Below are positions 18,593 to 27,432 of a stretch of 64,000 bases of DNA, one piece after another (position 1 is the stretch's first letter; each line of letters opens with the position of its first letter). The stretch is from the NCBI GenBank assembly GCA_951812805.1, contig CATOSZ010000001.1, forward strand, positions 868,001-932,000, in the 5' to 3' direction. A program made the position numbers and the translations under genes. Origin of the DNA: an uncultured Alphaproteobacteria bacterium. Lineage in GTDB: Bacteria; Pseudomonadota; Alphaproteobacteria; GCA-2731375. Under the pieces are notes generated by a model. The model saw only the letters and a program-made list of their open reading frames with translations, was not told the DNA's origin and ran no database searches.

Positions 18593-19042
18593 ATGGCTAA
18601 CCCGCCGCGCCCGGCCCGGCTGGAGATCCTGCCTGGGATCACGGTGCCGGAAGCCGAACTACGCGAGCGCTTCATCCACGCGGGCGGGCCCGGCGGGCAG
18701 AACGTCAACAATGTGGCGACGGCGGTGCAACTGCGCTTCGACGTCGCCCGCACCACCGCCCTCTCCGATGCGGTGAAGGCCCGCCTCGTCCAATTCGCCG
18801 GGCGCCGCCTGACGGCCGAGGGCGAGCTGGTGATCGACGCCCGCACGCACCGCACCCGGGAAGCGAACCGGCGCGAGGCCCGCGCCCGCCTGATCGCACT
18901 GCTCCGCCGGGCAGCACTGCCGCCGCGCCCCCGACGCGCCACCACCCCCTCGCCCGCCAAGCGCGCCGCCCGGCTTCGCGCCAAACAGCGCCGCGCGCAC
19001 CTCAAGCAGAACCGCCGCCGCCCCGACCAGGGAACCGATTAG
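18593..19042 (+). CDS. arfB: Alternative ribosome-rescue peptidyl-tRNA hydrolase ArfB
   Basis: Release-factor-like protein that hydrolyses peptidyl-tRNA on stalled ribosomes. It has the catalytic GGQ at residues 34-36 within AGGPGGQNVNNVATAV, lacks the codon-recognition domain of RF1/RF2, and ends in a long basic tail (AKRAARLRAKQRRAHLKQ) that in ArfB enters the empty mRNA channel. The 149-residue length is typical. It follows hpnM by 21 bp, and its TAG stop overlaps the stop of the MFS remnant on the other strand. Confidence 0.9.
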   Translation: MANPPRPARLEILPGITVPEAELRERFIHAGGPGGQNVNNVATAVQLRFDVARTTALSDAVKARLVQFAGRRLTAEGELVIDARTHRTREANRREARARLIALLRRAALPPRPRRATTPSPAKRAARLRAKQRRAHLKQNRRRPDQGTD

Positions 19043-19145
19043 GCCGCGGCGGCCTCGACCCGGGCGAGCCGAACGCCGAGCGGGATGGCGACCAGGATGG
19101 TGAGGGCAATCATCGCCGCCAATGTGACGAGCGTCGTCTCGCCAC
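19039..19145 (-). pseudogene. 3'-terminal fragment of an MFS transporter gene
   Basis: About 34 codons ending LGVRLARVEAAAA closely match the C-terminus of the intact MFS gene 370 bp away (LGVRLARVEAQAA), with roughly one in eight bases different. The match stops near 19145, where the 72-bp palindrome begins. This is the leftover end of a paralogous transporter gene, not a recent exact duplication. It has no start of its own. Confidence 0.7.
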
Positions 19146-19150
19146 GCGAA

Positions 19151-19222
19151 ATGGGGTCAGGTCTTGTTTTTTGCATACATGCACCTCTTGCCATGAAAGC
19201 AAAAAACAAGACCTGACCCCAT
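19151..19222. repeat. GGGTCAGGTCTTG palindrome, copy 1
   Basis: Perfect inverted repeat with 24-bp arms (19151-19174 and 19199-19222) and a 24-bp loop. Arms carry ATGGGGTCAGGTCTTG followed by a T tract, so RNA from either strand would form a long hairpin. Two further copies occur at 25162 and 27312. No transposase is linked to it. It may be a REP-like or MITE-like element. Confidence 0.85.
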
Positions 19223-19407
19223 GCAAACATTGACCCCTGAAACGCAGCTGATCGCGTCATTACAAGTGAGCGTCGCGAACATGGCGATCCAGGCTGCTTC
19301 GACGGGCCCGTCACAGCGAATGCGACGTTCATGCGGCCCAGGGTTACCACGCTTCGCTCGCGACGATGGAGCGGCCGAAGCAACGTTGATCCCTTGGAAG
19401 CATACCT

Positions 19408-20616
19408 CTAGGCCGCCTGAGCCTCGACGCGGGCCAGCCGGACGCCGAGCGGGATGGCGAGCGGGATGGTGAGGGCGATCATCGCCGCCAAGGCGACGAG
19501 CGTGGTCTCGAGGCTGGTCGCATCGCTCAACAGGCCGAAGAGGAAGGGCGCCGCAGCACCACCGCCGATGCCGAGGGAATAGTACAGGCCGTAGCCGCGC
19601 CCGCGCCGCTCGGCGTGGATGAAAACCGGCAGCGTGCCGTAGAGCACCGAGGACGTGCCGTTCAGCATCGCGCCCAGCAGGGGCAGCAGGATCAGCGACG
19701 GTGTCAGCGGCAGAAACAGCAGGGCCAGGATGGCCGCCGCCGTCGCCGCCTCGGTCAGTATGACGCTGGCGGTGATGCCGACGCGTTCGGCCAGCATGCC
19801 GCAGAGGAACTTGCCCGCCGCCCCGCCGACGAAGACCAGGGCCAGGGCGAAGCCGATCTCACCGATCTCCAGCCCCTTGGCCAGCAGCAGGAAGGGCAGG
19901 AACGTCAGGCAGGCCGTCCGGCTCGCCCCGTCGATCACGCCGATGCCCGACAGCAGGGCGAAACCGTGCGAGTCCCGCACCCCCCAACCCCGGACCGGAT
20001 CCGACGTCGCCCTGGGCCGGCGCGCCACCGCCCGGCCGACACCGAGGCCGGCCAGCACCAGCAAGATCACGACCGCCAGCGCGATGCCGATCCCGCCGTA
20101 GCCGCCGGCGATCACCCGCCAGCCGACCACGCCGATGGCCAGTCCCGCCAGCACCGGGACCACCGCCTTGCCGACGTCGCCGGCGAAATTGTAGATGCCG
20201 ATGGCGCGCCGCTGCCCGGCCCCCTCGTAGACCTTGGAGACGAGCGCCGCGCAGAGCGGGTGCTGCACGCTGGAGCCGAGACCGGCGACGACCAGGCAGG
20301 CCATCAGGCCGAGCACCCCCTCGGTGAAGCCCAGCGCGACGAAGGCAGCCCCGGTGACCGCGGTGCCGAGGACCAGCAGCCAGCGCTCCCCCAACTTCTC
20401 CGCCAGGATACCGGCCGGGATCTGGCCGAGCGCGAGGGCGGTAGAAAACAGCGACTTGATGATGCCGACGACGGCGAGGGAAAGGGCGAATTCCGCCTGC
20501 CAGAGCGGCAGCAGGAAATAGATCACGTCGGAAAAGCCGTCATGGACGAAGTGCGTGCCCGAGCAGGCGCCGAGCGTCGCCCGCCGTTTGACGGGGTCGC
20601 TGTCAGACGTAGTCAT
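19408..20616 (-). CDS. MFS transporter
   Basis: Major facilitator protein of 402 residues with about twelve hydrophobic helices, beginning GTHFVHDGFSDVIYFLLPLW and containing the loop LAEKLGERW after helix 2. The closest recognisable type is the Fsr/small-molecule efflux-like MFS group. The ATG at 20616 lies 14 bp inside the end of hyuB, so translation is probably coupled. Operon order hyuA-hyuB-MFS suggests uptake of a cyclic amide or export of its product, an inference from context. A degenerate copy of its last 100 bp lies at 19039-19145. Confidence 0.85.
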   Translation of the reverse strand: MTTSDSDPVKRRATLGACSGTHFVHDGFSDVIYFLLPLWQAEFALSLAVVGIIKSLFSTALALGQIPAGILAEKLGERWLLVLGTAVTGAAFVALGFTEGVLGLMACLVVAGLGSSVQHPLCAALVSKVYEGAGQRRAIGIYNFAGDVGKAVVPVLAGLAIGVVGWRVIAGGYGGIGIALAVVILLVLAGLGVGRAVARRPRATSDPVRGWGVRDSHGFALLSGIGVIDGASRTACLTFLPFLLLAKGLEIGEIGFALALVFVGGAAGKFLCGMLAERVGITASVILTEAATAAAILALLFLPLTPSLILLPLLGAMLNGTSSVLYGTLPVFIHAERRGRGYGLYYSLGIGGGAAAPFLFGLLSDATSLETTLVALAAMIALTIPLAIPLGVRLARVEAQAA

Positions 20617-22215
20617 ACGCCTCGTCACGTTCGACCTCGTCCGCCGCACGCTCGTCCGGCGGGCCGAAGCCGCCGCCGCCGGGCGTGCGGATCGACAGCA
20701 CGTCACCCCGCTCCAGGACGTAGACGCCGCGCGGGTCGTGCTCGACCCCGTTGATCTCGATCCGGCCGAGCCCACCGGCCCCGCCGCCCGCCAGGCCCGG
20801 TGCCGGGACCCGGGTGCGCTCGCCCATGAAGGTGACCGTGCTGGCGGTCTCAGACAGGTTGACCATCTCGACCTCCTGGCCGAGGCCGCCGCGCCGGCGC
20901 CCGGCCCCGCCAGAACCCGCGTCAGCCGCTTGTGGCGGAACAGCAGCGGCGAGATCTGCTCCGCCACCTCCACCGGGGTCGAAGAGATGTTGGACGGCCA
21001 GGAGAGTGCCCCCTCCCCGTCCGCGCCGGCGGTCGCCCCCATGCCGCCGTTCAGGAACAGGTTGGTCGCATAGGTCCGCCCGTCCGGGCGCTGCCCACTC
21101 TGCGTACAATTCCACAAGGGCGAGCCGGGCGCGGCCATGACCCGATCGCCCAGGATCGGCGCCAGCGCGCCGAATACCAGCACCGGGACATAGTGCCCGG
21201 TGCTGGCCCGGGCGCCGACGGCGGCCGGCGGCAACGGGTTCAGCAGGCTGCGTTCCGGCGCATCGAGCGTGATGGGGCGCAGCATGCCCGCGTTGTTCGG
21301 CAGCTCCGGCAGCAACGCGCATTTCAGGGCATAGGCGCTCATCGCAAAGGTGTAGCAGAGCGGGCAGTTGATCGAGCGCGGCTGTTCCTCGGAAGTGCCG
21401 GCATAGTCGAAGCGGACCGCATCGCCGGCGATTTCCAGCGCCAGCGCGAAGCGGTAGGGCCGGGCCGGGTCGTGCCCGTCGGTCTCCATGGCGAAGCGTT
21501 GGACGCCGTCCGGCAGCGCGCGGATCGCCGCCCGCATCGCCCGCTCGCAGCGCCCGTTCAGCTCGTGGCTCAACGCCACCAGGTCGGCCAGGCCGTATTC
21601 CGCCATCAGCGCCAGCAGGCGTTCCTCCATCAGGCCGTTGGCGCTGACCTGGGCGAAGACGTCGCCCTCGGTCTGCTCCGGCGTGCGGACCTGGGTGCGC
21701 AGCAGCTGGAAGAAGGTCTCGTCCGGCCGGCCGGCGCGGATGATTTTCATCAAGGGGATGTGGAAGCCTTCCTCGAAGACCTCCCGCGCGATCATCGAGC
21801 GGATGCGCCCGCCGATATCCGGCACATGGCTGGTCGTCGCGGCGAAGGCGACCAGGGTGCCCGCCCGGAAGATCGGCTTGACGATGCAGACGTCGTTCAG
21901 GTGCCCGGTGCCCTGCCAGGGATTGTTGGTCGAGAGCACGTCGCCCGGCGCGAAGCCGTCGTGGCCGAATTCGGCGATGAAGTGGCGCACCGTCGCCGGC
22001 AGCGTCCCGATGAAGGAGGGGATGGAACCCGAATTCTGCGCGATCAGCTCACCGTTGCGGTCGGTCAGCACGCAGGCGAAATCGTTGGCCTCGTTCGAGA
22101 GGGTGGAAAAGGACGTGCGCACGATCGCCTTCGCCGCCTCGTCGACGATGGAGATGAGCCGCGTCCACAGCACCTCCAGCAGCACGGCATCCAGGTCACC
22201 GCTCGTCTCGTTCAT
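20603..22215 (-). pseudogene. hyuB: Hydantoinase B/oxoprolinase subunit, frameshifted
   Basis: HyuB-type subunit of an ATP-dependent hydantoinase/oxoprolinase. Frame one covers about 430 residues from MNETSGDLD through LLFRHKRLTR. The reading then jumps: the family sequence resumes in another frame as SGGAGRRRGGLGQEVEM and runs to the stop at 20603, past RTPGGGGFGPP. Restoring one base (a missing A on the coding strand near 20914, giving RDSGGAGR) recreates a normal HyuB of about 537 residues. It overlaps hyuA by 4 bp and the MFS gene by 14 bp. Without the correction it would read on through the MFS region in a wrong-then-right frame. It could be a real mutation or a sequencing error. Confidence 0.8.
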
Positions 22216-24305
22216 CCGTCCACATCCTCGATTTCGACCAGAATGGCCCCGTCGTCCAGCACCCGCAGCCGCCCCTCGGGGCCGACGACCAGGGTCGACT
22301 CCGCCTCCTCCACGATGACCGGCCCGGTCAGCCGGTCGCCGGGGCCGAGCCGGGCGCGATCATGCACCGCCGTCGCCCGCGCCGCGCCCGCCGCCGGGAA
22401 ATAGACCGGCCGCTCACCCTTCGAGGATCCGGCCCCCGCCACTCCGGCCGCCCGGCCGAGGTCCGCGCCGCCGACCGGTGCGCGTAGCGAAAGCCGCAGG
22501 TTGACGATCTCCACCGGGACCTCCGGCGGGGTGCGGGTGAATTTTTCGACGTAGACCTTTTCGTAAGCCCGGCGGATCTCCGGCAGGCTCTCCGGCCCGA
22601 ACGGGCCCGCCGGCAGCCGCACGACGATCTCGAAGGCCTGGCCGGCGAACCGCATGTCGGCTTCCCGGCTCACCTCGGCGCTTGCCGGATCCAGGCCGGT
22701 GGCCTCGATGACCTCGGCGGCGTCCGCCGCCATCGCCTGGTAGGCGGCCTCCAGCGCCGGCCAGTCGGCCGCGTCCAGCCGGCAGGTCATGGCCGCGACC
22801 CGGTCGACCCGCGCCGGTGCCAGCAGCAGGCCGAGGGCCGAGGCGACGCCCGCCGCCGGCGGACAGATCAGCCGCCGGATGCCGAGTTTGCGGGCCACGT
22901 GATAGGCGTGCACCGGCCCCGCGCCGCCGGTCGCCAGCAGGGTGAAGTCGCGCGGATCGCGCCCGCGCTCGGCGATGTGGACGCGGGCTGCGCTGGCCAT
23001 GTTCTCGTTCACGATGTCGTGGATGCCCCAGGCCGCCCGCTCGGGCGCCAGGCCGCTCGCCTGGGCAAGATCCGCCAGGGCCGCCCGGCAGGCCGCCATG
23101 TCGATTCCCATGTCGCCGCCGGCGAAATAGTCGGGGCTGAGGTAACCCAGCAGAAAGTCGGCATCGGTCACCGTCGCCTCCCGCCCGCCGCGGCCGTAGG
23201 CGGCGGGGCCGGGCTCGGAGCCGGCACTGCGTGGCCCGACCTTCATCAGGCCGATATCGTCGACCCCGGCGATCGAGCCGCCACCGGCGCCGATCTCGAT
23301 CAGTTCGATGGTGGAGATGCGGATCGGTAGGCCGCTCCCCTCGATGAAGCGTTTCTGCCGCGCCGCCTCGAAACCGTGCGCGATCAACGGCTCCCCGTCG
23401 GCGATGACCGACAGCTTGGCCGTCGTGCCACCCATGTCGAAGGCCAGCAGGTCCGGCCCGCCCGCCGCCCCGCCGAGATGCGCGGCGGCGAGCGCGCCGG
23501 CGGCCGGCCCCGATTCCAGCAGCTGCACCGGCGTCCGCTTGGCCTCCGCCAGATGCGTCAGACCGCCCGCCGACAGCATCAACAACAGGCTGGCGCCGAT
23601 GCCCCGCTCCCCCATCCGGGCAGCGAGCGCATCCAGATAGGTCGCCGCCAGGGGCTTGATATAGGCGTTGGCGACGGCGGTGGAGGCCCGCTCATACTCC
23701 CGCACCTCCGGCGCCACCTCGCTCGACCGGGTGACGGCGAGATCCGGGTGGGCGGCCTGCACGCGGGCCGCCGCCGCGCTCTCGTGCGCCGGGTTGGCAT
23801 AGCTGTGCAGGAACACGATGGCGAGCGAGGTGACCCCGTCCGCCACCAGCCCCGCCGCGATCCTGTCCAATTCCTCAAGATCCAGCGCAACCTCGACCCC
23901 GCCGTCGGCCCGCACCCGTTCCGCCACCTCGCGCCGCCAGGGCCGCGGGACCAGCGGTTCCGGCTTGCGGATGGCGACGTCGTAAAGCTCGTACTTCCGC
24001 TCCCGCCCGATCTCCAGGGTATCGCGAAAACCCCGCGTGGTGATGAGGCCGGTCGGCGCCCCCTTGCGCTCGATCAGCGCGTTGGTGAAGAGGGTGGTCG
24101 CATGCACGACCCGGCCGATGCCGTCGGCCGGCACGCCGTCCTGGCCGAGGATCAGGTCGATCCCCTCCAACACGCCGCGCGCCGGATCATCGTGCGTGGT
24201 CAGTACCTTGCGGCTCCGCCTGCCACCGGTATCGGAATCGAAGACGACGATATCGGTGAAGGTGCCGCCGATATCGATGCCGAGGGAATAACGGCTCACA
24301 AGCAT
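22212..24305 (-). CDS. hyuA: Hydantoinase A/oxoprolinase family protein
   Basis: ATP-dependent hydantoinase/5-oxoprolinase large subunit of the acetyl-kinase-like (actin-fold) group, opening a cyclic imide or amide ring. LGIDIGGTFTDIVVFD at residues 8-23 is the phosphate-binding loop, LAFDMGGTTAKLSV the second, and ATGGAGPVHAY the third. The 697-residue length is standard. The ATG at 24305 matches the family start; a longer frame to 24380 is unsupported. Its ATGA overlap with hyuB implies coupling. Because hyuB is frameshifted here, the enzyme may be inactive in this strain. Confidence 0.9.
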   Translation of the reverse strand: MLVSRYSLGIDIGGTFTDIVVFDSDTGGRRSRKVLTTHDDPARGVLEGIDLILGQDGVPADGIGRVVHATTLFTNALIERKGAPTGLITTRGFRDTLEIGRERKYELYDVAIRKPEPLVPRPWRREVAERVRADGGVEVALDLEELDRIAAGLVADGVTSLAIVFLHSYANPAHESAAAARVQAAHPDLAVTRSSEVAPEVREYERASTAVANAYIKPLAATYLDALAARMGERGIGASLLLMLSAGGLTHLAEAKRTPVQLLESGPAAGALAAAHLGGAAGGPDLLAFDMGGTTAKLSVIADGEPLIAHGFEAARQKRFIEGSGLPIRISTIELIEIGAGGGSIAGVDDIGLMKVGPRSAGSEPGPAAYGRGGREATVTDADFLLGYLSPDYFAGGDMGIDMAACRAALADLAQASGLAPERAAWGIHDIVNENMASAARVHIAERGRDPRDFTLLATGGAGPVHAYHVARKLGIRRLICPPAAGVASALGLLLAPARVDRVAAMTCRLDAADWPALEAAYQAMAADAAEVIEATGLDPASAEVSREADMRFAGQAFEIVVRLPAGPFGPESLPEIRRAYEKVYVEKFTRTPPEVPVEIVNLRLSLRAPVGGADLGRAAGVAGAGSSKGERPVYFPAAGAARATAVHDRARLGPGDRLTGPVIVEEAESTLVVGPEGRLRVLDDGAILVEIEDVDG

Positions 24306-24415
24306 GGCTCCGATGGCTTGGGTTCGCCGGAAGGGGGATCGGCCGACGCGGCCATCATAGCGGAACCGGAAAACCGCCACACCCCGTCGTCGGCGTTATT
24401 GAGCGGGCGTGTCCC

Positions 24416-25144
24416 TCAGGACCGGGCTTTGAGCGGCATCAGGATGCGGAAATCCGCCAGGGCGTCTTCGGTCAGACGCGTGGTGACGGAGGTGCCGTCG
24501 GGATCGGGGATGGCCTCGGTCCGCAGCAGGCCCAGGGCACCGTCGTCCCGCAGAATGGCCAGGGCACGGCGATCCCGCGCGGCCTCATGAACGTCGTCCT
24601 CCGGTTTGCCCGGGAGGTCCGGCCAATCGGCACCGGGCTCCAGGCAGGCGCAGACGCGGTCCGCCAGATCCCGTTCCCGCAGCAAGGCCTCCCAGATCCG
24701 CGGCCGTTCCGAGGACAGGACGACGAACATGATGAGCTGGCGCCATCTCTCCTGCCCCGGCCGGAAGTCGCGGCCGAAGACGACGGTGGCGCTGACCTGG
24801 TAGGCGCTCGCCATGTTGATGATCCGCTTGATACTGCGGGGGTTGCCCGGCAGCAGGCCAGCCAGTGCGGAGAGGCCCTGTCGGATGCCGGCTTCCGTGT
24901 CCTTCGATACCGCCTGCATCATCGCGTCGGCGTTGCGGATCAGCGGCTCGCTGCGGGCGATCTCGTCCTCCGTATAGCCCTGCGCTCTCAGGCCGACCTC
25001 GGCGTCGCCGGCGACGGCGGCATCGAAGATCACGCGCTTCTCGATGCCGAGATCCGGGTCGGCCTCGAAGGTGAAGGCGGGGACGTCGGAAGCCGGGCTT
25101 TGCGTGGCGACGAAGACCGGCGTCTCGCCCTCATCCGGTTCCAC
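24416..25144 (-). pseudogene. C-terminal remnant of a KAP-family P-loop NTPase
   Basis: The 242-residue reading frame has the C-terminal hallmark of KAP NTPases, NPRSIKRIINMASAYQ, at about residue 103, followed by helices and LEDALADFR-like ends. The Walker A/B part and transmembrane insert of the family are missing. The frame begins abruptly at 25144, 18 bp before palindrome copy 2. I read it as the surviving 3' part of a membrane-associated NTPase gene cut at the repeat. Expression from the internal ATG is possible but there is no clear ribosome site. The family call rests on one motif region. Confidence 0.5.
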
Positions 25145-25161
25145 CGGGTCACAGGGAAAAA

Positions 25162-25306
25162 GGGTCAGGTCTTGTTTCGTGAATTTGGATTTCCGGGGAC
25201 ATGGCGCGATTCATCCAAGAGGCCGGCCTTGCCTATTTCCCTAGCAAGCCAATGCAAACTACAACTTGCACCCAGGGCGCGAATTCACAAAACAAGACCT
25301 GACCCC
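25162..25306. repeat. GGGTCAGGTCTTG palindrome, copy 2 (long loop)
   Basis: Inverted repeat with arms 25162-25185 and 25281-25306 that share GGGTCAGGTCTTGTTT and GTGAATT, separated by about 95 bp without coding signs. The outer part is the same as in copies 1 and 3, while the inner arm differs, as expected for a family in which only the ends are conserved. Confidence 0.8.
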
Positions 25307-25368
25307 AAGAAACCTTACACCCTATCCGGCGGTACGCCTGCACAAGGAACGAACTCGCGCGGCCTCCC

Positions 25369-26124
25369 TCAAGACATCGTCACCCCACTATCCACCGTCA
25401 AAATATGCCCCGTCGTAATCCGGCTCTCGTCCGACGCCAGGAACAGCGCCGCATTCGCGATGTCTTCCGGTTCGGCCATGCCGACCAGGTGGGCTTCCGA
25501 CAGCTTGCCGACGTCGGGGTCGCTTTCCAGGAAGGCGCGGACCCGGGGGGTGAGCGTGACCGAGGGGGCGATGGCGTTCACGCGGATGCCGTCCGCGGCG
25601 TATTGCGCCGCCATCGAGCGGGTCATCGAGGCGACGCCGCCCTTGGCCGCGGTGTAGGCGTCGCGTCCCAGCACCGCCATCAGGGCGACGTTCGAGGTCA
25701 TGTTGATGACCGAACCGCCGCCGCCTTGAATCATGATCGGCAGGAAGGCCCGGCAGCCGAGCCAGGTGCCGAACAGGTCGACGGAGATCACGCGCCAGAA
25801 TTCCGCCACGCTGCCCTCCGTCACCTTGGTGTCCTGGGCGGAGGAGCCGCCGGCGTTGTTGTGCAGCACGTTGAGGCCGCCGTAGGCCTCGACCGTCTTG
25901 GCGGCGGCCGCCGCGACGCTTTCCTCGTTCGTGACGTCGGTCTCGACGAAGATCGCCTGATGGCCGGCCTGGTTGACCAGAGCCACCGTCTCCTCCCCCG
26001 CCGCGACGTCGATGTCGGCGACGACGATGCGCGCGCCCTCCGCCGCGAACAGCCGCGCCGTCGCCCGCCCGATGCCGGAGCCGGCGCCGGTGATGAAGGC
26101 CGTCTTGCCGTCCAGTCTGCCCAT
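25369..26124 (-). CDS. SDR family oxidoreductase
   Basis: Classical short-chain dehydrogenase/reductase of 251 residues with TGAGSGIG near residue 12, an Asp at the end of strand 2 (VVADID) favouring NAD(H), NNAG near 90, the catalytic Ser in NMTSN and YTAAK as the YxxxK motif. The end ILTVDSGVTMS is typical. Start at 26124 follows a GGGAGGG ribosome site. It is transcribed alone; the substrate is not predictable. Confidence 0.9.
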   Translation of the reverse strand: MGRLDGKTAFITGAGSGIGRATARLFAAEGARIVVADIDVAAGEETVALVNQAGHQAIFVETDVTNEESVAAAAAKTVEAYGGLNVLHNNAGGSSAQDTKVTEGSVAEFWRVISVDLFGTWLGCRAFLPIMIQGGGGSVINMTSNVALMAVLGRDAYTAAKGGVASMTRSMAAQYAADGIRVNAIAPSVTLTPRVRAFLESDPDVGKLSEAHLVGMAEPEDIANAALFLASDESRITTGHILTVDSGVTMS

Positions 26125-26171
26125 GGGTCCCTCCCCTGAAAAATCCGTGTGTCCGATTATAGCGCGCCGGT

Positions 26172-27194
26172 TCAGCCAGCGCGCAGCAGGTCCTGGACGG
26201 CCCGGGCGATGAAGGCCTCGTCGGCCGGGTTCATCGTCGGGTTGCCGGCCCGGTGGCCCCAGATCGAGGGGATCGGGCGGAACTCGGCGTTCGGCATTTG
26301 CGCGGTCTCGATCCGGCCGTCCTCCTCCGTGAAATAGAGGTCGGTGGTCGACGGCATGACGATCGCGCGCGCCGTGATGGCGCCGAGTGCCTTGGCCAGG
26401 TCGCCGTCATAGATCGCGTTGTCCGAGATGTCGGAGGCGGACCAGGTGTCCAGGCTGGCGAGCAGATTGTGCGGATCGCGGTGCAGGAAGTTGGCCTCCC
26501 AGCCGCGGACGAGGAAATCCTCCAGGCTGGTGAAGCCGACGGCTTCGTATTCGCGGGCCCGGTAGAAGGCCTGGCTCATCGCCCAGCCGGCGTAGATCCG
26601 CCCCATCGCGCGCAGGCCCCGCACCGGGTGGGCGGTGAAGTGATCGCCGGTCCAGTGGGGGTCACCGGTGAGCGCCAGGCGCACCGCCTGGAGGAAGACC
26701 TGGTTGTGCACCGAGGTCCGGGCCGAGCCGCAGAGCGCCGCGATCCGGGCCACCCGCTCGGGATGGATCGCGCCCCAGTGCAACGCCTGCTGCGCGCCCA
26801 TCGACCAGCCATAGACGAGCGCCAGCCGCTCGATCCCGAACACCTCTTCCAGCAGGCGGCGTTGCGCCTCGACGTTGTCCCAATGGGTGATCAGGGGAAA
26901 GCGGTCGGGACCGAACGGGTGGGCGATGTTCGAGGGCGAGGTCGAGAGCCCGTTGGCGAACATGTTGGGGACAATGACGAACCATCTCTCCGGGTCCAGC
27001 ACCCGGCCCTGCCCGATCAGCCATTCGATGCCCATGTGCTGCGCGCCGTAAGAGGTCGGATAGAGCACGGCGTTCGACTTGTCGGCGTTCAGCTCGCCAT
27101 AGGTCTGGTAGACGAGCTCCGCCTTGGGCAACGTGATGCCCTTCTGCAGGGTAAAGTTCGAAAGCTCGAAAACCCGATGATCGCGCCCGCTCAT
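26172..27194 (-). CDS. MetX-like alpha/beta hydrolase
   Basis: Alpha/beta-hydrolase-fold protein of 340 residues related to homoserine O-acetyltransferases. It has [20 protein letters not shown] at the N-terminus and the nucleophile elbow [14 protein letters not shown]; the acid and His lie in STTDLYFT and [10 protein letters not shown]. True MetX has a longer conserved N-terminal region and an elbow GGSMGG, so a homologue of unassigned specificity is more likely than a methionine-pathway enzyme. The ATG at 27194 follows GGGGAGGA; the frame upstream to 27257 lacks a ribosome site. It is followed by the SDR gene 47 bp away in the same direction. Confidence 0.75.
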   Translation of the reverse strand: MSGRDHRVFELSNFTLQKGITLPKAELVYQTYGELNADKSNAVLYPTSYGAQHMGIEWLIGQGRVLDPERWFVIVPNMFANGLSTSPSNIAHPFGPDRFPLITHWDNVEAQRRLLEEVFGIERLALVYGWSMGAQQALHWGAIHPERVARIAALCGSARTSVHNQVFLQAVRLALTGDPHWTGDHFTAHPVRGLRAMGRIYAGWAMSQAFYRAREYEAVGFTSLEDFLVRGWEANFLHRDPHNLLASLDTWSASDISDNAIYDGDLAKALGAITARAIVMPSTTDLYFTEEDGRIETAQMPNAEFRPIPSIWGHRAGNPTMNPADEAFIARAVQDLLRAG

Positions 27195-27311
27195 GCCGTC
27201 CTCCCCAACCCGATTGCCGGAAGAGACTAGCGCAAACCCCGGGTGCCGCCCATGCACGCGGCAAAGAGCGGAGCCGTAACGATTTCGACGATCATCATGC
27301 CGAACGGCCTC

Positions 27312-27380
27312 ATTGGGGTCAGGTCTTGTTTTTTGCCTTCATTAGATTCCTCTAGGCAAGAAACAAGACCTGACCCCAAT
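27312..27380. repeat. GGGTCAGGTCTTG palindrome, copy 3
   Basis: Inverted repeat with 27-bp arms (27312-27338, 27354-27380), one mismatch and a 15-bp loop; both ends read ATTGGGGTCAGGTC. It lies between the MetX-like and DUF1835 genes, 53 bp downstream of the latter's stop, where it could also act as a transcript-end hairpin. Confidence 0.85.
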
Positions 27381-27432
27381 TCCGATCTGTGAAGCCCGGA
27401 TGCCCATGCGAATAGGCGAGCCGTCTGCGAAG

